Source: JBEICQ01 sp046297395
Lineage (GTDB): Bacteria; Bacteroidota; Bacteroidia; UBA4408
Direction of reading: 5' to 3'
NCBI GenBank assembly: GCA_046297395.1
Contig: JBKCNM010000067.1
Coordinates: 1 to 20,001, forward strand
DNA length: 20,001 nt
Part shown: in pieces, positions 7,239 through 14,220 of the stretch
Layout: every line of letters begins with the position of its first letter
Position numbering within the stretch: position 1 is the first letter of the stretch
Notes under the pieces: generated by a model
The model's input: the letters and a program-made list of their open reading frames with translations, nothing else
What the model was told of the DNA's origin: nothing
Databases searched by the model: none
Program-made: the position numbers and the translations under genes

Positions 7239-9443
7239 TTAGAATGTGGGTCTCAGTGAAACAAACAGATTCCTTCCCGGGCCCTTGATGCCGCTGGCAA
7301 TGGTACGGTACTGGGTATCGAAGATATTTTCTACGCCTGCGGTAAGATGGATGTCTTTGTACAATTTAACGGAAGTCCTGATGTTGGCAGTAAACCAGGC
7401 GGGCATGCCTTCAGGTTGGGCATACTGGGGATTGTCTTCGCCAACGGGGCTGAAATCACGGATGCGTTTCCAGCCATGAAATTGAAGATAAAAATCAGCT
7501 TTCAGCAGGTTGTTTGTATAGCTTATTTGCATCCTTGACATAAAGGGAGGGATATGATCAATCGGTACATCAGCCCCGGTGGTTTTTACCCGACCGTAGG
7601 TGTAGGTGGCTCCAAGGCTGTATTCAAGATAACGATTGTAGCGATACCTGTAGTTGGAAGTGAATCCCCAGATATACGCCCGCTGTTTGTTTTGGCTTGC
7701 AAACACGCGACTCCTTACGCCATCATAGGTGATAGAATCACTTCCGTTATAGTTGTACACATCGGTGATGATGGCATCTATGAAATCTGTGTAATACAGG
7801 TTGTTTTCCCACATGGATTTTCCTTTTCCGAGCGTGGTGATACCCAATTCGTAAGTAATGGTTTTTTCGGGTCGCAAATTTGGGTTCGGAACCACTACCC
7901 TGCCCTTTGCGGTTTCAAACACCTTGCTCAGGTCATCCACATTGGGTACCCGGTATCCTGTAGAAACCATGAAGCTGAGTTTGGCTCCCGGTTCCATCAT
8001 GTGCGTAATACCTACGCTTCCGGAATACACAGGCATGTTTTGTTTTGCTTCGGTAAACGGAAATTTAAAAAATGTGGTATCGGTAAATACTGAGCGCAGG
8101 GAAGAAAACCCGGCCCTTACTCCGGTGTTGAGTGTGGTTTGGTTGTTGATGGCCCAGGTATGAGAAGCATAGGCCGAAGCATTCATGAGAACATTGTCAC
8201 CACCCGGATAACGCGTACTCCATGGCAGAATGGTTTGGTCGGTGATGCGCAGCACGCTGGCAGTTGAGCGGAGCGTGTTGTATTGAACATCAAGTCCGGC
8301 GCGCAAGGTATGAGACTTCCAGTTGCGCGCAGCATCTGCATACAGAGAGAGTACATTCACATCTTCTACCCTTCTCTGCAGATCATTGCTTCGAAATCGC
8401 CTAGTCATTCTTGACTCCTGAATGTCTTGCCAGGCAAGGGCAAGATGAAAATGCTGAATACCTGCTTCGGCATTGTTATAGTGGAGGTCATATACGCCCA
8501 TCATGCGGGTTTGGGGACCATAATACCACTCTGCAAATGCCAGCGGATGTGTGGTTCCCTTATCAGTAAGCCTATCGTATCGTGGGATATTAGAGGAATT
8601 GCTGATCTGAAAATTCAATTGATGACGCAAGTGCTCATTATGCTTGTAGGCAATTTTCTGAATCATGTCCCATTGGCTGTATGCAGTTTGTTTCTGCAAA
8701 AAGCGATTGGCGTTTTCCACAGCACTGTCTTTCCCGTCTATGCGCTGGTAGTAAAAATTTCTTTCTCCATAGGGTGTGGGATAAAAAGGATTTTGGTTTT
8801 TACCGCTTCTGAGGTCATCAAAATCGCTGAAGGTGAAAGAGGAGAGCCAGGAAAATTTGCGATTGGCAATATTAAAATCGAGGTGGGAAGTTCTTTCATT
8901 GTTTACAGATCCATACCTGATAGAGGCATTTCCATGCAACATTTTTTTTCCTTCTTCTGCAAATCGTGCTTCTTTGGTATAGAGGTGAACAACACCGCCC
9001 AGCGCATCGCTGCCATACATATTGGAGGACGGACCAAAAAGCACTTCTATCCTTTCGAGGGACTGGTTGTCGGTGGTCATGATGTTTTGCAAGTGACCTG
9101 AACGGTAAATCAGGTTGTTCATGCGGATACCATCAATCACCAACAGGTTGCGCACAGCTTCGAAACCCCTGAGGGTTATACTGCCACCACCTGCCTGGCT
9201 TTTTTGGATATACACCTGTGTGGTTTGTGCAAGCAGATCGGCGGTTGTTTGCGCCTGCTGACGGGTAATCCATGATTTATCAAGCAGGAGCACCTGCTGA
9301 GAGATACGGCCCAGTGTATCGGGAGATTTGTTTACGGATACAACCACTTCGGAGAGGCTGTAGCTTTTGAGTGAGTCGGTCTGCTGGGCATGCAGCGACA
9401 AGGACATACACAGGCATAATGAGGCCTGCATTAATTTTTTCAT
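7239..9443 (-). CDS. TonB-dependent outer-membrane receptor, heme/hemoglobin-receptor-like
   Basis: Predicted 734-residue outer-membrane gated channel driven by TonB. Signal peptide MKKLMQASLCLCMSLSLHAQ, then a TonB-box-like stretch (YSLSEVVVSV, about 28-37), a plug domain to about residue 155 (ITLRGFEAVRNLLVIDGIRM, then GPSSNMYGSDALGGVVHLYT), then the barrel, ending in Phe (LFVSLRPTF) as barrel proteins do. GYRVPNVDDL near residue 493 and NPNLRPEKT near 520 correspond to the FRAP and NPxL motifs of heme, hemoglobin and transferrin receptors. Many other TonB receptors share them, so the ligand remains open. There is no N-terminal carboxypeptidase-like domain, hence it is not SusC-type. The frame is open up to 9500, but ATG 9443 gives the signal peptide and avoids overlap with the upstream gene, whose stop is 31 bases away. 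A strong terminator follows. Confidence 0.93.
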   Translation of the reverse strand: MKKLMQASLCLCMSLSLHAQQTDSLKSYSLSEVVVSVNKSPDTLGRISQQVLLLDKSWITRQQAQTTADLLAQTTQVYIQKSQAGGGSITLRGFEAVRNLLVIDGIRMNNLIYRSGHLQNIMTTDNQSLERIEVLFGPSSNMYGSDALGGVVHLYTKEARFAEEGKKMLHGNASIRYGSVNNERTSHLDFNIANRKFSWLSSFTFSDFDDLRSGKNQNPFYPTPYGERNFYYQRIDGKDSAVENANRFLQKQTAYSQWDMIQKIAYKHNEHLRHQLNFQISNSSNIPRYDRLTDKGTTHPLAFAEWYYGPQTRMMGVYDLHYNNAEAGIQHFHLALAWQDIQESRMTRRFRSNDLQRRVEDVNVLSLYADAARNWKSHTLRAGLDVQYNTLRSTASVLRITDQTILPWSTRYPGGDNVLMNASAYASHTWAINNQTTLNTGVRAGFSSLRSVFTDTTFFKFPFTEAKQNMPVYSGSVGITHMMEPGAKLSFMVSTGYRVPNVDDLSKVFETAKGRVVVPNPNLRPEKTITYELGITTLGKGKSMWENNLYYTDFIDAIITDVYNYNGSDSITYDGVRSRVFASQNKQRAYIWGFTSNYRYRYNRYLEYSLGATYTYGRVKTTGADVPIDHIPPFMSRMQISYTNNLLKADFYLQFHGWKRIRDFSPVGEDNPQYAQPEGMPAWFTANIRTSVKLYKDIHLTAGVENIFDTQYRTIASGIKGPGRNLFVSLRPTF

Positions 9444-9474
9444 AAGAGGTCTTTTTTTTGATGGATGAATGTGT

Positions 9475-10005
9475 TTACAGCGCAATAAGCGACAAATCAT
9501 TCATTCCTTCGGGAGGAAGGTAGGGAGAGGAAAAGTAACCTCTGAGCATTTGATTGGCTGAGGAAGTATTTACCTCAGCCTGATGATGCTGTGTTGGATT
9601 CATTACCAAGCCCGAAGAGGGATGCAAATATTGCATGTTCAGCAGAAAGCCTGCCAATTGCTGTGCAGATTTTTCCTTGTCTGATTTGGGATGGGCAAAT
9701 TTCTCAGAGAGGCTTAACCATGCATTTTCTTCTGCATCCAAACGCATGTAGCATACCGTGCGGCCTTTGTAGCAATGACTGAACACCACATCATACATAC
9801 TTCCGTGGTAATTGATTTCCTTGAAAGTTTTATTTCCATGAAACACAAGACGAATAAGCTTGGTGTCTCTGTGTACATATTTCCGGGCATGGGTTTGGTA
9901 ACGATGAACTTGCACCATGCACATGCTGCCATACCAAAAACCACCTGATAGCATCAATTGCAACAGGACAAAAAAGAAGGTTCCGAGCAGGGCAGATTTT
10001 TTCAA
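9475..10005 (-). CDS. Small membrane-anchored protein upstream of the TonB receptor, function unknown
   Basis: 176 residues. An N-terminal hydrophobic segment (about 5-24, LLGTFFFVLLQLMLSGG) should anchor it with the rest in the periplasm, or be a signal peptide without a clear cleavage site. The central part contains LIRLVFHGNKTFKEINYHGS followed by MYDVVFSHCYKGRTVCYMRLDAEE, which reminds me of a Bacteroidetes-only family with a YxGxMYDVV signature seen near TonB receptors; this is from memory and unverified. The tail is rich in His, Gln and Asn (MNPTQHHQAEVNTSSANQML) and may be disordered. The start is TTG 10005: no ATG lies between it and an upstream in-frame stop, and this start gives a normal MKK signal. 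It ends 31 bases before the receptor start, so they form a likely two-gene operon. It could be a periplasmic partner or regulator of that receptor. Confidence 0.72.
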   Translation of the reverse strand: MKKSALLGTFFFVLLQLMLSGGFWYGSMCMVQVHRYQTHARKYVHRDTKLIRLVFHGNKTFKEINYHGSMYDVVFSHCYKGRTVCYMRLDAEENAWLSLSEKFAHPKSDKEKSAQQLAGFLLNMQYLHPSSGLVMNPTQHHQAEVNTSSANQMLRGYFSSPYLPPEGMNDLSLIAL

Positions 10006-10010
10006 GGCTT

Positions 10011-10018
10011 CAAAAATA
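10011..10018 (-). promoter_or_regulatory. TAnnTTTG box just before the small membrane-protein gene
   Basis: TATTTTTG on the minus strand fits the Bacteroidetes -7 consensus exactly and ends five bases before the TTG start at 10005. No TTTG -33 element is seen; instead one copy of an 11-base direct repeat occupies that position, as might be expected of an activator-dependent promoter. Confidence 0.4.
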
Positions 10019-10035
10019 CCGGATTTTATGTTTTG

Positions 10036-10078
10036 TTGTTCATCCTAAAAAAATGGTGATATAAAATTTGTTCATCCT
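10036..10078. repeat. 11-base direct repeat upstream of the receptor operon
   Basis: TTGTTCATCCT occurs at 10036-10046 and again at 10068-10078, 32 bases apart start to start, about three helical turns. The second copy overlaps the stop of exodeoxyribonuclease III. Relative to the TTG start of the small membrane-protein gene, they lie 31-41 and 63-73 bases upstream. The position suits a regulator binding site, but this is inference from spacing only. Confidence 0.5.
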
Positions 10079-10842
10079 GTTAGTTCAATCCAGGCAGGGC
10101 AATGGTCAGAGTGTTTGGCTTCCGGACAAATACCTGCAGCCAGAATCTTGTCTTTGAGTGTGCTGGTAGCGAGATTGTAGTCGATTCGCCAACCGAGGTT
10201 TTTTCCGCGGGCGCCTGCACGGAAGCTCCACCAGGTATAATGCCCGGGATTGTTGTTGAACATGCGGAAGGAATCCACAAAACCGGAAGCCAGAAAATCA
10301 TCGAACCACTTGCGTTCTTCCGGAAGAAAACCGGAACTTTTGGCATTCGAAACCGGGTTGTGAATATCGATGGCTTTGTTGCAAATGTTGTAGTCACCGG
10401 AGATAATCAAGCGGGGATATTGTTTGCGCAGATCATTCACATAATTTGAAAAATAATCCAGCCATTGCATTTTAAAGGCTTGTCGTTCTTCTCCTGTGGT
10501 ACCCGAGGGGTGATAGACCGAAACCAGCGAAAAATCTGCAAAATGCAGGGTCATAAATCGACCTTCTGCATCATAGATCGGATTGTTGCAACCATACACC
10601 ACATTTTGCGGATGCAATTTGGTGACGATGCCTACACCACTGTATCCTTTTTTTTGTGCAGGATACCAATAGGTTTCATATCCCATGTCTTCAAAATGAT
10701 GGTTGGCAATGCTGCCATGGTCGGCTTTGATTTCCTGAAAACAGATGATATCGGGTTTTTCGGCGGCAATCCAATCCATCAGTCCCTTGCTGATGGCTGA
10801 GCGGATGCCGTTTACATTGTATGAAAAGATGCGAATGGACAT
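10072..10842 (-). CDS. xth: Exodeoxyribonuclease III / AP endonuclease
   Basis: Mg-dependent DNA-repair nuclease of the ExoIII/APE1 family (256 residues, normal length). It incises at abasic sites and removes 3' blocking groups in base-excision repair in the cytoplasm. Active-site residues are all present: N11 in SYNVNGIR, E37 in CFQEIKA, Y110 in VYHPSG, D150 and N152 in ISGDYNI, D221 in WRIDY, and the catalytic S245-D246-H247 in KHSDHCPAW. The loop YHPSGTTGEER is typical of the bacterial ExoA/XthA branch. The start ATG 10842 directly precedes the first conserved strand. Upstream, a TATTTTCG box ends five bases before the ATG. Its stop lies 66 bases before the TTG of the next gene, so it may or may not be co-transcribed with the receptor operon; I see no terminator between them. 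Confidence 0.95.
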   Translation of the reverse strand: MSIRIFSYNVNGIRSAISKGLMDWIAAEKPDIICFQEIKADHGSIANHHFEDMGYETYWYPAQKKGYSGVGIVTKLHPQNVVYGCNNPIYDAEGRFMTLHFADFSLVSVYHPSGTTGEERQAFKMQWLDYFSNYVNDLRKQYPRLIISGDYNICNKAIDIHNPVSNAKSSGFLPEERKWFDDFLASGFVDSFRMFNNNPGHYTWWSFRAGARGKNLGWRIDYNLATSTLKDKILAAGICPEAKHSDHCPAWIELTG

Positions 10843-10847
10843 GGTGA

Positions 10848-10855
10848 CGAAAATA
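10848..10855 (-). promoter_or_regulatory. Possible -7 box for exodeoxyribonuclease III
   Basis: TATTTTCG on the minus strand has one mismatch to TAnnTTTG and ends five bases before ATG 10842, matching the spacing seen at hemE and ppx. No -33 TTTG is visible at the expected distance. Confidence 0.3.
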
Positions 10856-11035
10856 GGGCTTATTTAATTGTCTTGGATAAAGCTAACAAATCATGAAAGG
10901 ATAAGTTTTTCCGGTGAATGTGCTTGTTGTGTTTTTTGGGCAAAATTTATTTCTCAAGCCTAGATTAAAGGAAATGAGGTAAAAAACCGATATACTCTAC
11001 AAATAGAGAACACCCAACTGCAAATATCTCGGACA

Positions 11036-11068
11036 ATTGTATTTCCTTTTTTCAAGCATTTATATTTG
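11036..11068 (+). promoter_or_regulatory. Bacteroidetes-type promoter, rightward
   Basis: TATATTTG (11061-11068) matches the -7 consensus TAnnTTTG exactly. ATTG at 11036-11039, 21 bases upstream, can serve as the -33 element. Transcription should start near 11073. The first ATG, at 11075, is six bases after the box; the next annotated gene is the lipoprotein at 11360. Confidence 0.5.
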
Positions 11069-11074
11069 ACACAG

Positions 11075-11122
11075 ATGAATGCAGATCTTCAAATGGCATA
11101 TTGGGTTTTGGACACATGTTGA
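11075..11122 (+). CDS. Possible 15-residue leader peptide or micro-ORF
   Basis: A frame MNADLQMAYWVLDTC-stop begins six bases after an exact TAnnTTTG box, the same arrangement as at hemE and ppx, so it may be translated from a nearly leaderless mRNA. It could be a leader peptide for the lipoprotein gene 238 bases downstream, the intact start of a gene since broken, or chance. No homology is recognised. Confidence 0.25.
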   Translation: MNADLQMAYWVLDTC

Positions 11123-11359
11123 AGGTCATACTTTCAAGCACAAACCGGAAAAGACATTCCAAAACAAATAGAAAAATAAATTTTCTGCTTCCGGAAAAGA
11201 CAATTTTTTTTGGAAATGACCGTACTGTTAATGATCAAAGAATATTATTTGGAAATGATTGTATGGGTTATTATCATTGCAAGATAAGGGAGCCGATTAC
11301 CCTGCAAACGGGGAGTAACTGAAAAGCCTTAAGAGTAGGATGTTTATAAACTAAAAAAT

Positions 11360-11716
11360 ATGCAAAAAAAACAAAGTCTCCTTTTTGTATTGGCAGCTGT
11401 TTGCACACTTGGATTCTCTGCGTGTCTGAAAACGCCCGGTACACCGGAAATTAAAGCTGGGAAATCCACTGTGGCAGTAAACGAACCTGTGACATTTACC
11501 ATCAACAGCATCGATCACTTTACATGTATCCAGTGGGCATCTACCTCCACAGGTGGAACCACCATCAGTGGAGGAGGAGATAAAGACCTTACCTGGTCAG
11601 TAAGTTTTTCCACTCCCGGAACCAAACAAATTGTAGTGACGGCTAAAAACTGCAAGAATAATTGCGAAGGCACATGCAAATCGAGCACTGCCGAAACCAG
11701 CATTACCGTAAATTAA
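11360..11716 (+). CDS. Putative Ig/PKD-like lipoprotein, Cys-rich
   Basis: 118 residues. The N-terminus is a lipoprotein signal peptide ending in a lipobox-like FSAC, with the lipidated Cys at position 22 (MQKKQSLLFVLAAVCTLGFS before it). The mature part (about 30-118) reads as a single beta-sandwich of the Ig/PKD type: VAVNEPVTFTIN, then IQWASTSTGG, then SVSFSTPGTKQIVVTA, ending TSITVN. Four cysteines in the mature domain (C56, C98, C102, C106; the last three as CKNNCEGTC) could form disulphides in the envelope. No enzyme motif is seen and its role is unknown. It stands alone between a long leader region and a very strong terminator, so it is monocistronic. The ATG is preceded by A-rich sequence with no Shine-Dalgarno. 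Confidence 0.82.
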   Translation: MQKKQSLLFVLAAVCTLGFSACLKTPGTPEIKAGKSTVAVNEPVTFTINSIDHFTCIQWASTSTGGTTISGGGDKDLTWSVSFSTPGTKQIVVTAKNCKNNCEGTCKSSTAETSITVN

Positions 11717-11741
11717 GTCTCCATATTTCACATTGATATCC

Positions 11742-11785
11742 AAAACGGGATTCCATCAGCGATGGTGGAATCCCGTTTTTATTTT
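11742..11785 (+). terminator. Very strong intrinsic terminator after the lipoprotein gene
   Basis: A perfect 14-pair stem (AAAACGGGATTCCA at 11742-11755 with TGGAATCCCGTTTT at 11766-11779) encloses a ten-base loop and is followed by T-rich TATTTTTTG. It begins 25 bases after the lipoprotein stop. The flanking A and T runs could allow some function in the other direction, but no leftward gene ends here. Confidence 0.94.
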
Positions 11786-11853
11786 TTGTTACCGCCACGA
11801 TATTCAGTTTCACAAATGGATAAAATCTGGCAAACAAAGCCTTTAAGAGCCTA

Positions 11854-11882
11854 TTGAGAACCCTGTAGAAAGTGTATTTTTG
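11854..11882 (+). promoter_or_regulatory. Promoter of the hemE gene cluster
   Basis: TATTTTTG (11875-11882) matches the -7 consensus exactly, with TTG (11854-11856) 18 bases upstream as a -33 element. Transcription should start at about 11886-11889, so the hemE ATG at 11889 would be at or within a few bases of the mRNA 5' end. Confidence 0.55.
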
Positions 11883-11888
11883 GCGACC

Positions 11889-12941
11889 ATGAAAGCATAC
11901 CGGAACGATTTGATTTTACAGGCAGCAAAAGGACAACTTACTTCACGCTATCCGGTTTGGCTGATGCGGCAGGCAGGTAGGGTATTGCCTGAGTACAGGG
12001 CCAGCAGAGCCAAGGCCGGCTCCTTTTTTGGTTTGCTTAAGAATCCTGCACTGGCAGCTGAAGTAACCATTCAACCCATTGAAATTTTACAAACCGATGC
12101 CGCCATCATCTTTTCAGATATCCTGGTGATTCCCGAAGCCCTGGGACTGCCCTACGAGATGGTTGAAGCAAAAGGTCCTTTTTTTCCAAAGACCATTGTT
12201 GATGAAAAGGACATGGATGCACTGTCCCTGCAAGGAGTATCCACGCTGGATTATGTATACAAAGCCATTGCCCTTACCACTGAAAAACTGGCGGGTGAGG
12301 TGCCACTGATTGGTTTTGCAGGAGCTCCCTTTACCATCTTTTGTTACATGACCGAGGGCAAAGGTTCCAAGACATTTTCCCTTGCAAAAAAAATGCTCTA
12401 TACATCGCCAGCACTTTCACACAGGCTCTTGCATTTGATTACTGAAGCAAGTATTCTATACCTGAAAGTCCAGGTAAAGGCAGGTGCGGCCATGCTGCAA
12501 TTGTTTGACTCCTGGGCAGGAGTATTGTCTCCCGAAGATTATCTGGAATTTGCTACTCCTTATATCCGACGCATCTGTGATGCCCTGAAAGCAGAAATGC
12601 CCGAAGTGCCCATCACCGTTTTTGCAAAAGGTGCTTTTTATGCACTCGATGATTTTGCAGCAAGTAATTGCGATGTGATTGGTTTGGACTGGCAAACAGA
12701 TATTTCCTTTGCACGCCTGAAAAACAAAGGAAAAACGCTCCAGGGAAATCTCGATCCATCCGTGTTGTATGCAAGTCCGGAAAATATTCGCAACAAAACA
12801 AAAGCGATGTTGCAAAAAGCGCATGGCACGCCTTTTATAGCCAACCTGGGGCATGGATTGTATCCCGATATAGAGGCATCACATGTAAAAGTATTTATTG
12901 AAACCGTGAAAAACTTTTCTCATGAAAACACCGGCCAATGA
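11889..12941 (+). CDS. hemE: Uroporphyrinogen decarboxylase
   Basis: Cytoplasmic enzyme of heme synthesis that removes four carboxyl groups from uroporphyrinogen III to give coproporphyrinogen III. At 350 residues it is the normal length. Signatures: PVWLMRQAGR at 22-31 (substrate-binding arginines), catalytic Asp D77 in FSDILVIP, the glycine-rich GFAGAPFTIFCYMTEG, QLFDSWAG, GNLDPSVLY, and the C-terminal NLGHGLYPD. I choose ATG 11889 (MKAYRNDLIL), which matches the short N-terminus of the family; the frame extends 9 bases upstream to a TTG that would overlap the promoter box. It is first in a run with the MFS, lnt, lpdA and pabA genes and overlaps the MFS gene by 20 bases. No other heme gene is in the window. 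Confidence 0.96.
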   Translation: MKAYRNDLILQAAKGQLTSRYPVWLMRQAGRVLPEYRASRAKAGSFFGLLKNPALAAEVTIQPIEILQTDAAIIFSDILVIPEALGLPYEMVEAKGPFFPKTIVDEKDMDALSLQGVSTLDYVYKAIALTTEKLAGEVPLIGFAGAPFTIFCYMTEGKGSKTFSLAKKMLYTSPALSHRLLHLITEASILYLKVQVKAGAAMLQLFDSWAGVLSPEDYLEFATPYIRRICDALKAEMPEVPITVFAKGAFYALDDFAASNCDVIGLDWQTDISFARLKNKGKTLQGNLDPSVLYASPENIRNKTKAMLQKAHGTPFIANLGHGLYPDIEASHVKVFIETVKNFSHENTGQ

Positions 12942-14220
12942 TTCACGCACCATACGCGCATGGACCTTTTACGATTGGGCTAACTCCTCCTATCCCCTGG
13001 TGATTTCATCTGCCATCTTTCCTATTTTCTATGAAAATGTAACAGCCACAAAAAAAGACGGAAAAATTGTTTCAGACATGGTAGAGTTGTTTGGTATTTC
13101 ATTTAAAAATACCGAATTGTATTCCTACACCATCTCTCTTTCCTTTGTCATTGTTTCAATACTCATTCCCCTGCTATCAGGCATAGCGGATTATTCGGGG
13201 AAGAAAAAATTTTTTCTGCGCATCTTTTGTTTGCTAGGTTCATTGTCAACCGCCATGCTTTATTTTTTTAGTACTGCTCACCTTTTTTGGAGCATGCTCA
13301 CCCTTTTGTTTGCCAGCATGGGATTCTGGGGAAGCCTGGTGTTTTACAACGCTTTTTTGCCTGAAATTGCCAGCACGGATATGCATGACAAAGTAAGTGC
13401 CCGCGGATTTGCCATGGGCTACATAGGTTCAGCCATTTTACTCATCATTATTCTGGTGTTGATTCAGGCTGCCGGCATGAATGCCCGATGGGCTTTTGTG
13501 GGTGTGGGCATCTGGTGGTTTGGTTTTGCCCAACTCACTTTTCGCGGTCTTCCGGCCGAGTTGCGCAAAGAGGAAAAACATCCCGGTATGCTTACCAAAG
13601 GAATCACCGAGTTAAAAAAAGTATGGCATGACCTATCTCATAGCACTGCACTGAAAAGATACTTATATGCTTTTTTTGTTTTTAGCATGGGGGTTCAAAC
13701 GGTGATGCTCATGGCAGTTTTGTTTGCCAAAAAAGAAATTGTCGGACTCCAGGACAGCCATCTGATTACAGCAGTATTGCTGATTCAGTTTCTGGGGATA
13801 GCAGGTTCATTTTTGTTTTCAGCACTTTCAAAAAAATTTGGAAACATACATGCCCTCCTCTTCGCCCTTGTCATCTGGATTTTTATCTGCACAGGAACCT
13901 ATCGCTTTGTTTATCTTCCCACAGAGTTTTACTTGGTAGCTGCGAGTGTTGGTTTGGTAATGGGTGGCATACAATCACTATCCAGAAGTACCTATGCCAA
14001 GCTTCTGCCTTCTACGCATGACCATGCATCGTATTTTAGTTTTTATGATGTGTGCGAAAAAATTGGTATTGTGATTGGTACTTTCCTCTTTGGTTTTATT
14101 GAAGGTATCACAGGTGGCATGCGCAATTCCATATTGGCATTGATTGTATTTTTCATTGCAGGTTTTTTTCTTCTGCTAAGGGTACCACGCAAAAAATCCA
14201 TTGAGAGAAGCGATGCATAA
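12922..14220 (+). CDS. MFS transporter, UMF1 / Atg22-like family
   Basis: Inner-membrane transporter of 432 residues with about 12 hydrophobic segments. The opening IRAWTFYDWANSSYPLVISS is the signature of the UMF1 branch of the major facilitator superfamily, relatives of yeast vacuolar Atg22, an amino-acid effluxer. ADYSGKKKFFLR at about 90-100 is the cytoplasmic loop between segments 2 and 3 that in MFS proteins carries a D-x-x-G-(K/R)-(K/R) motif. ARGFAMGYIGSA lies near segment 5. The C-terminal half holds LLPSTHDHASYFSFYDVCEK, also typical of this family. Substrates of bacterial members are unknown. It overlaps the end of hemE by 20 bases and lnt by 8 bases, so translation is probably coupled. 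The position after hemE could hint at a tetrapyrrole-related or amino-acid substrate, but this is speculative. Confidence 0.9.
   Translation: MKTPANDSRTIRAWTFYDWANSSYPLVISSAIFPIFYENVTATKKDGKIVSDMVELFGISFKNTELYSYTISLSFVIVSILIPLLSGIADYSGKKKFFLRIFCLLGSLSTAMLYFFSTAHLFWSMLTLLFASMGFWGSLVFYNAFLPEIASTDMHDKVSARGFAMGYIGSAILLIIILVLIQAAGMNARWAFVGVGIWWFGFAQLTFRGLPAELRKEEKHPGMLTKGITELKKVWHDLSHSTALKRYLYAFFVFSMGVQTVMLMAVLFAKKEIVGLQDSHLITAVLLIQFLGIAGSFLFSALSKKFGNIHALLFALVIWIFICTGTYRFVYLPTEFYLVAASVGLVMGGIQSLSRSTYAKLLPSTHDHASYFSFYDVCEKIGIVIGTFLFGFIEGITGGMRNSILALIVFFIAGFFLLLRVPRKKSIERSDA

Larger units (their letters stand above)
10843..11359. other. Divergent intergenic region, 517 bases
   Basis: AT-rich region between exodeoxyribonuclease III (left) and the lipoprotein gene (right). 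It holds one good rightward promoter-like site (11036-11068) and a weak leftward one (10848-10855). Any mRNA from the rightward site would have a leader of about 285 bases before the lipoprotein ATG, with a 15-codon frame right at its start (11075-11122). A 73-codon frame (11101-11322, TTG start) overlaps; its repeated FFGND/LFGND reflects a duplicated TTTGGAAATGA in the DNA and I do not call it. A 10-base palindrome GTTTATAAAC lies at 11342-11351, just before the lipoprotein start. No known riboswitch consensus was recognised. Confidence 0.5.

Noticed and set aside
7554..8093. 179-codon plus-strand open frame
   Set aside because: Also antisense to the TonB receptor, without motifs or a start context.
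8427..9101. 224-codon plus-strand open frame
   Set aside because: Antisense to the TonB receptor barrel; composition reflects the complementary strand and no domain is visible.
11101..11322. 73-codon plus-strand frame with a repeated FGND motif
   Set aside because: TTG start, Lys/Arg/Asn-rich composition and a duplicated DNA segment explain it; no family resemblance. Kept only as part of the leader region description.
11280..11360. Riboswitch before the lipoprotein gene
   Set aside because: GC-rich paired pieces near 11290-11320 caught attention, but they do not fit the TPP, cobalamin, SAM or glycine consensus patterns that I know.
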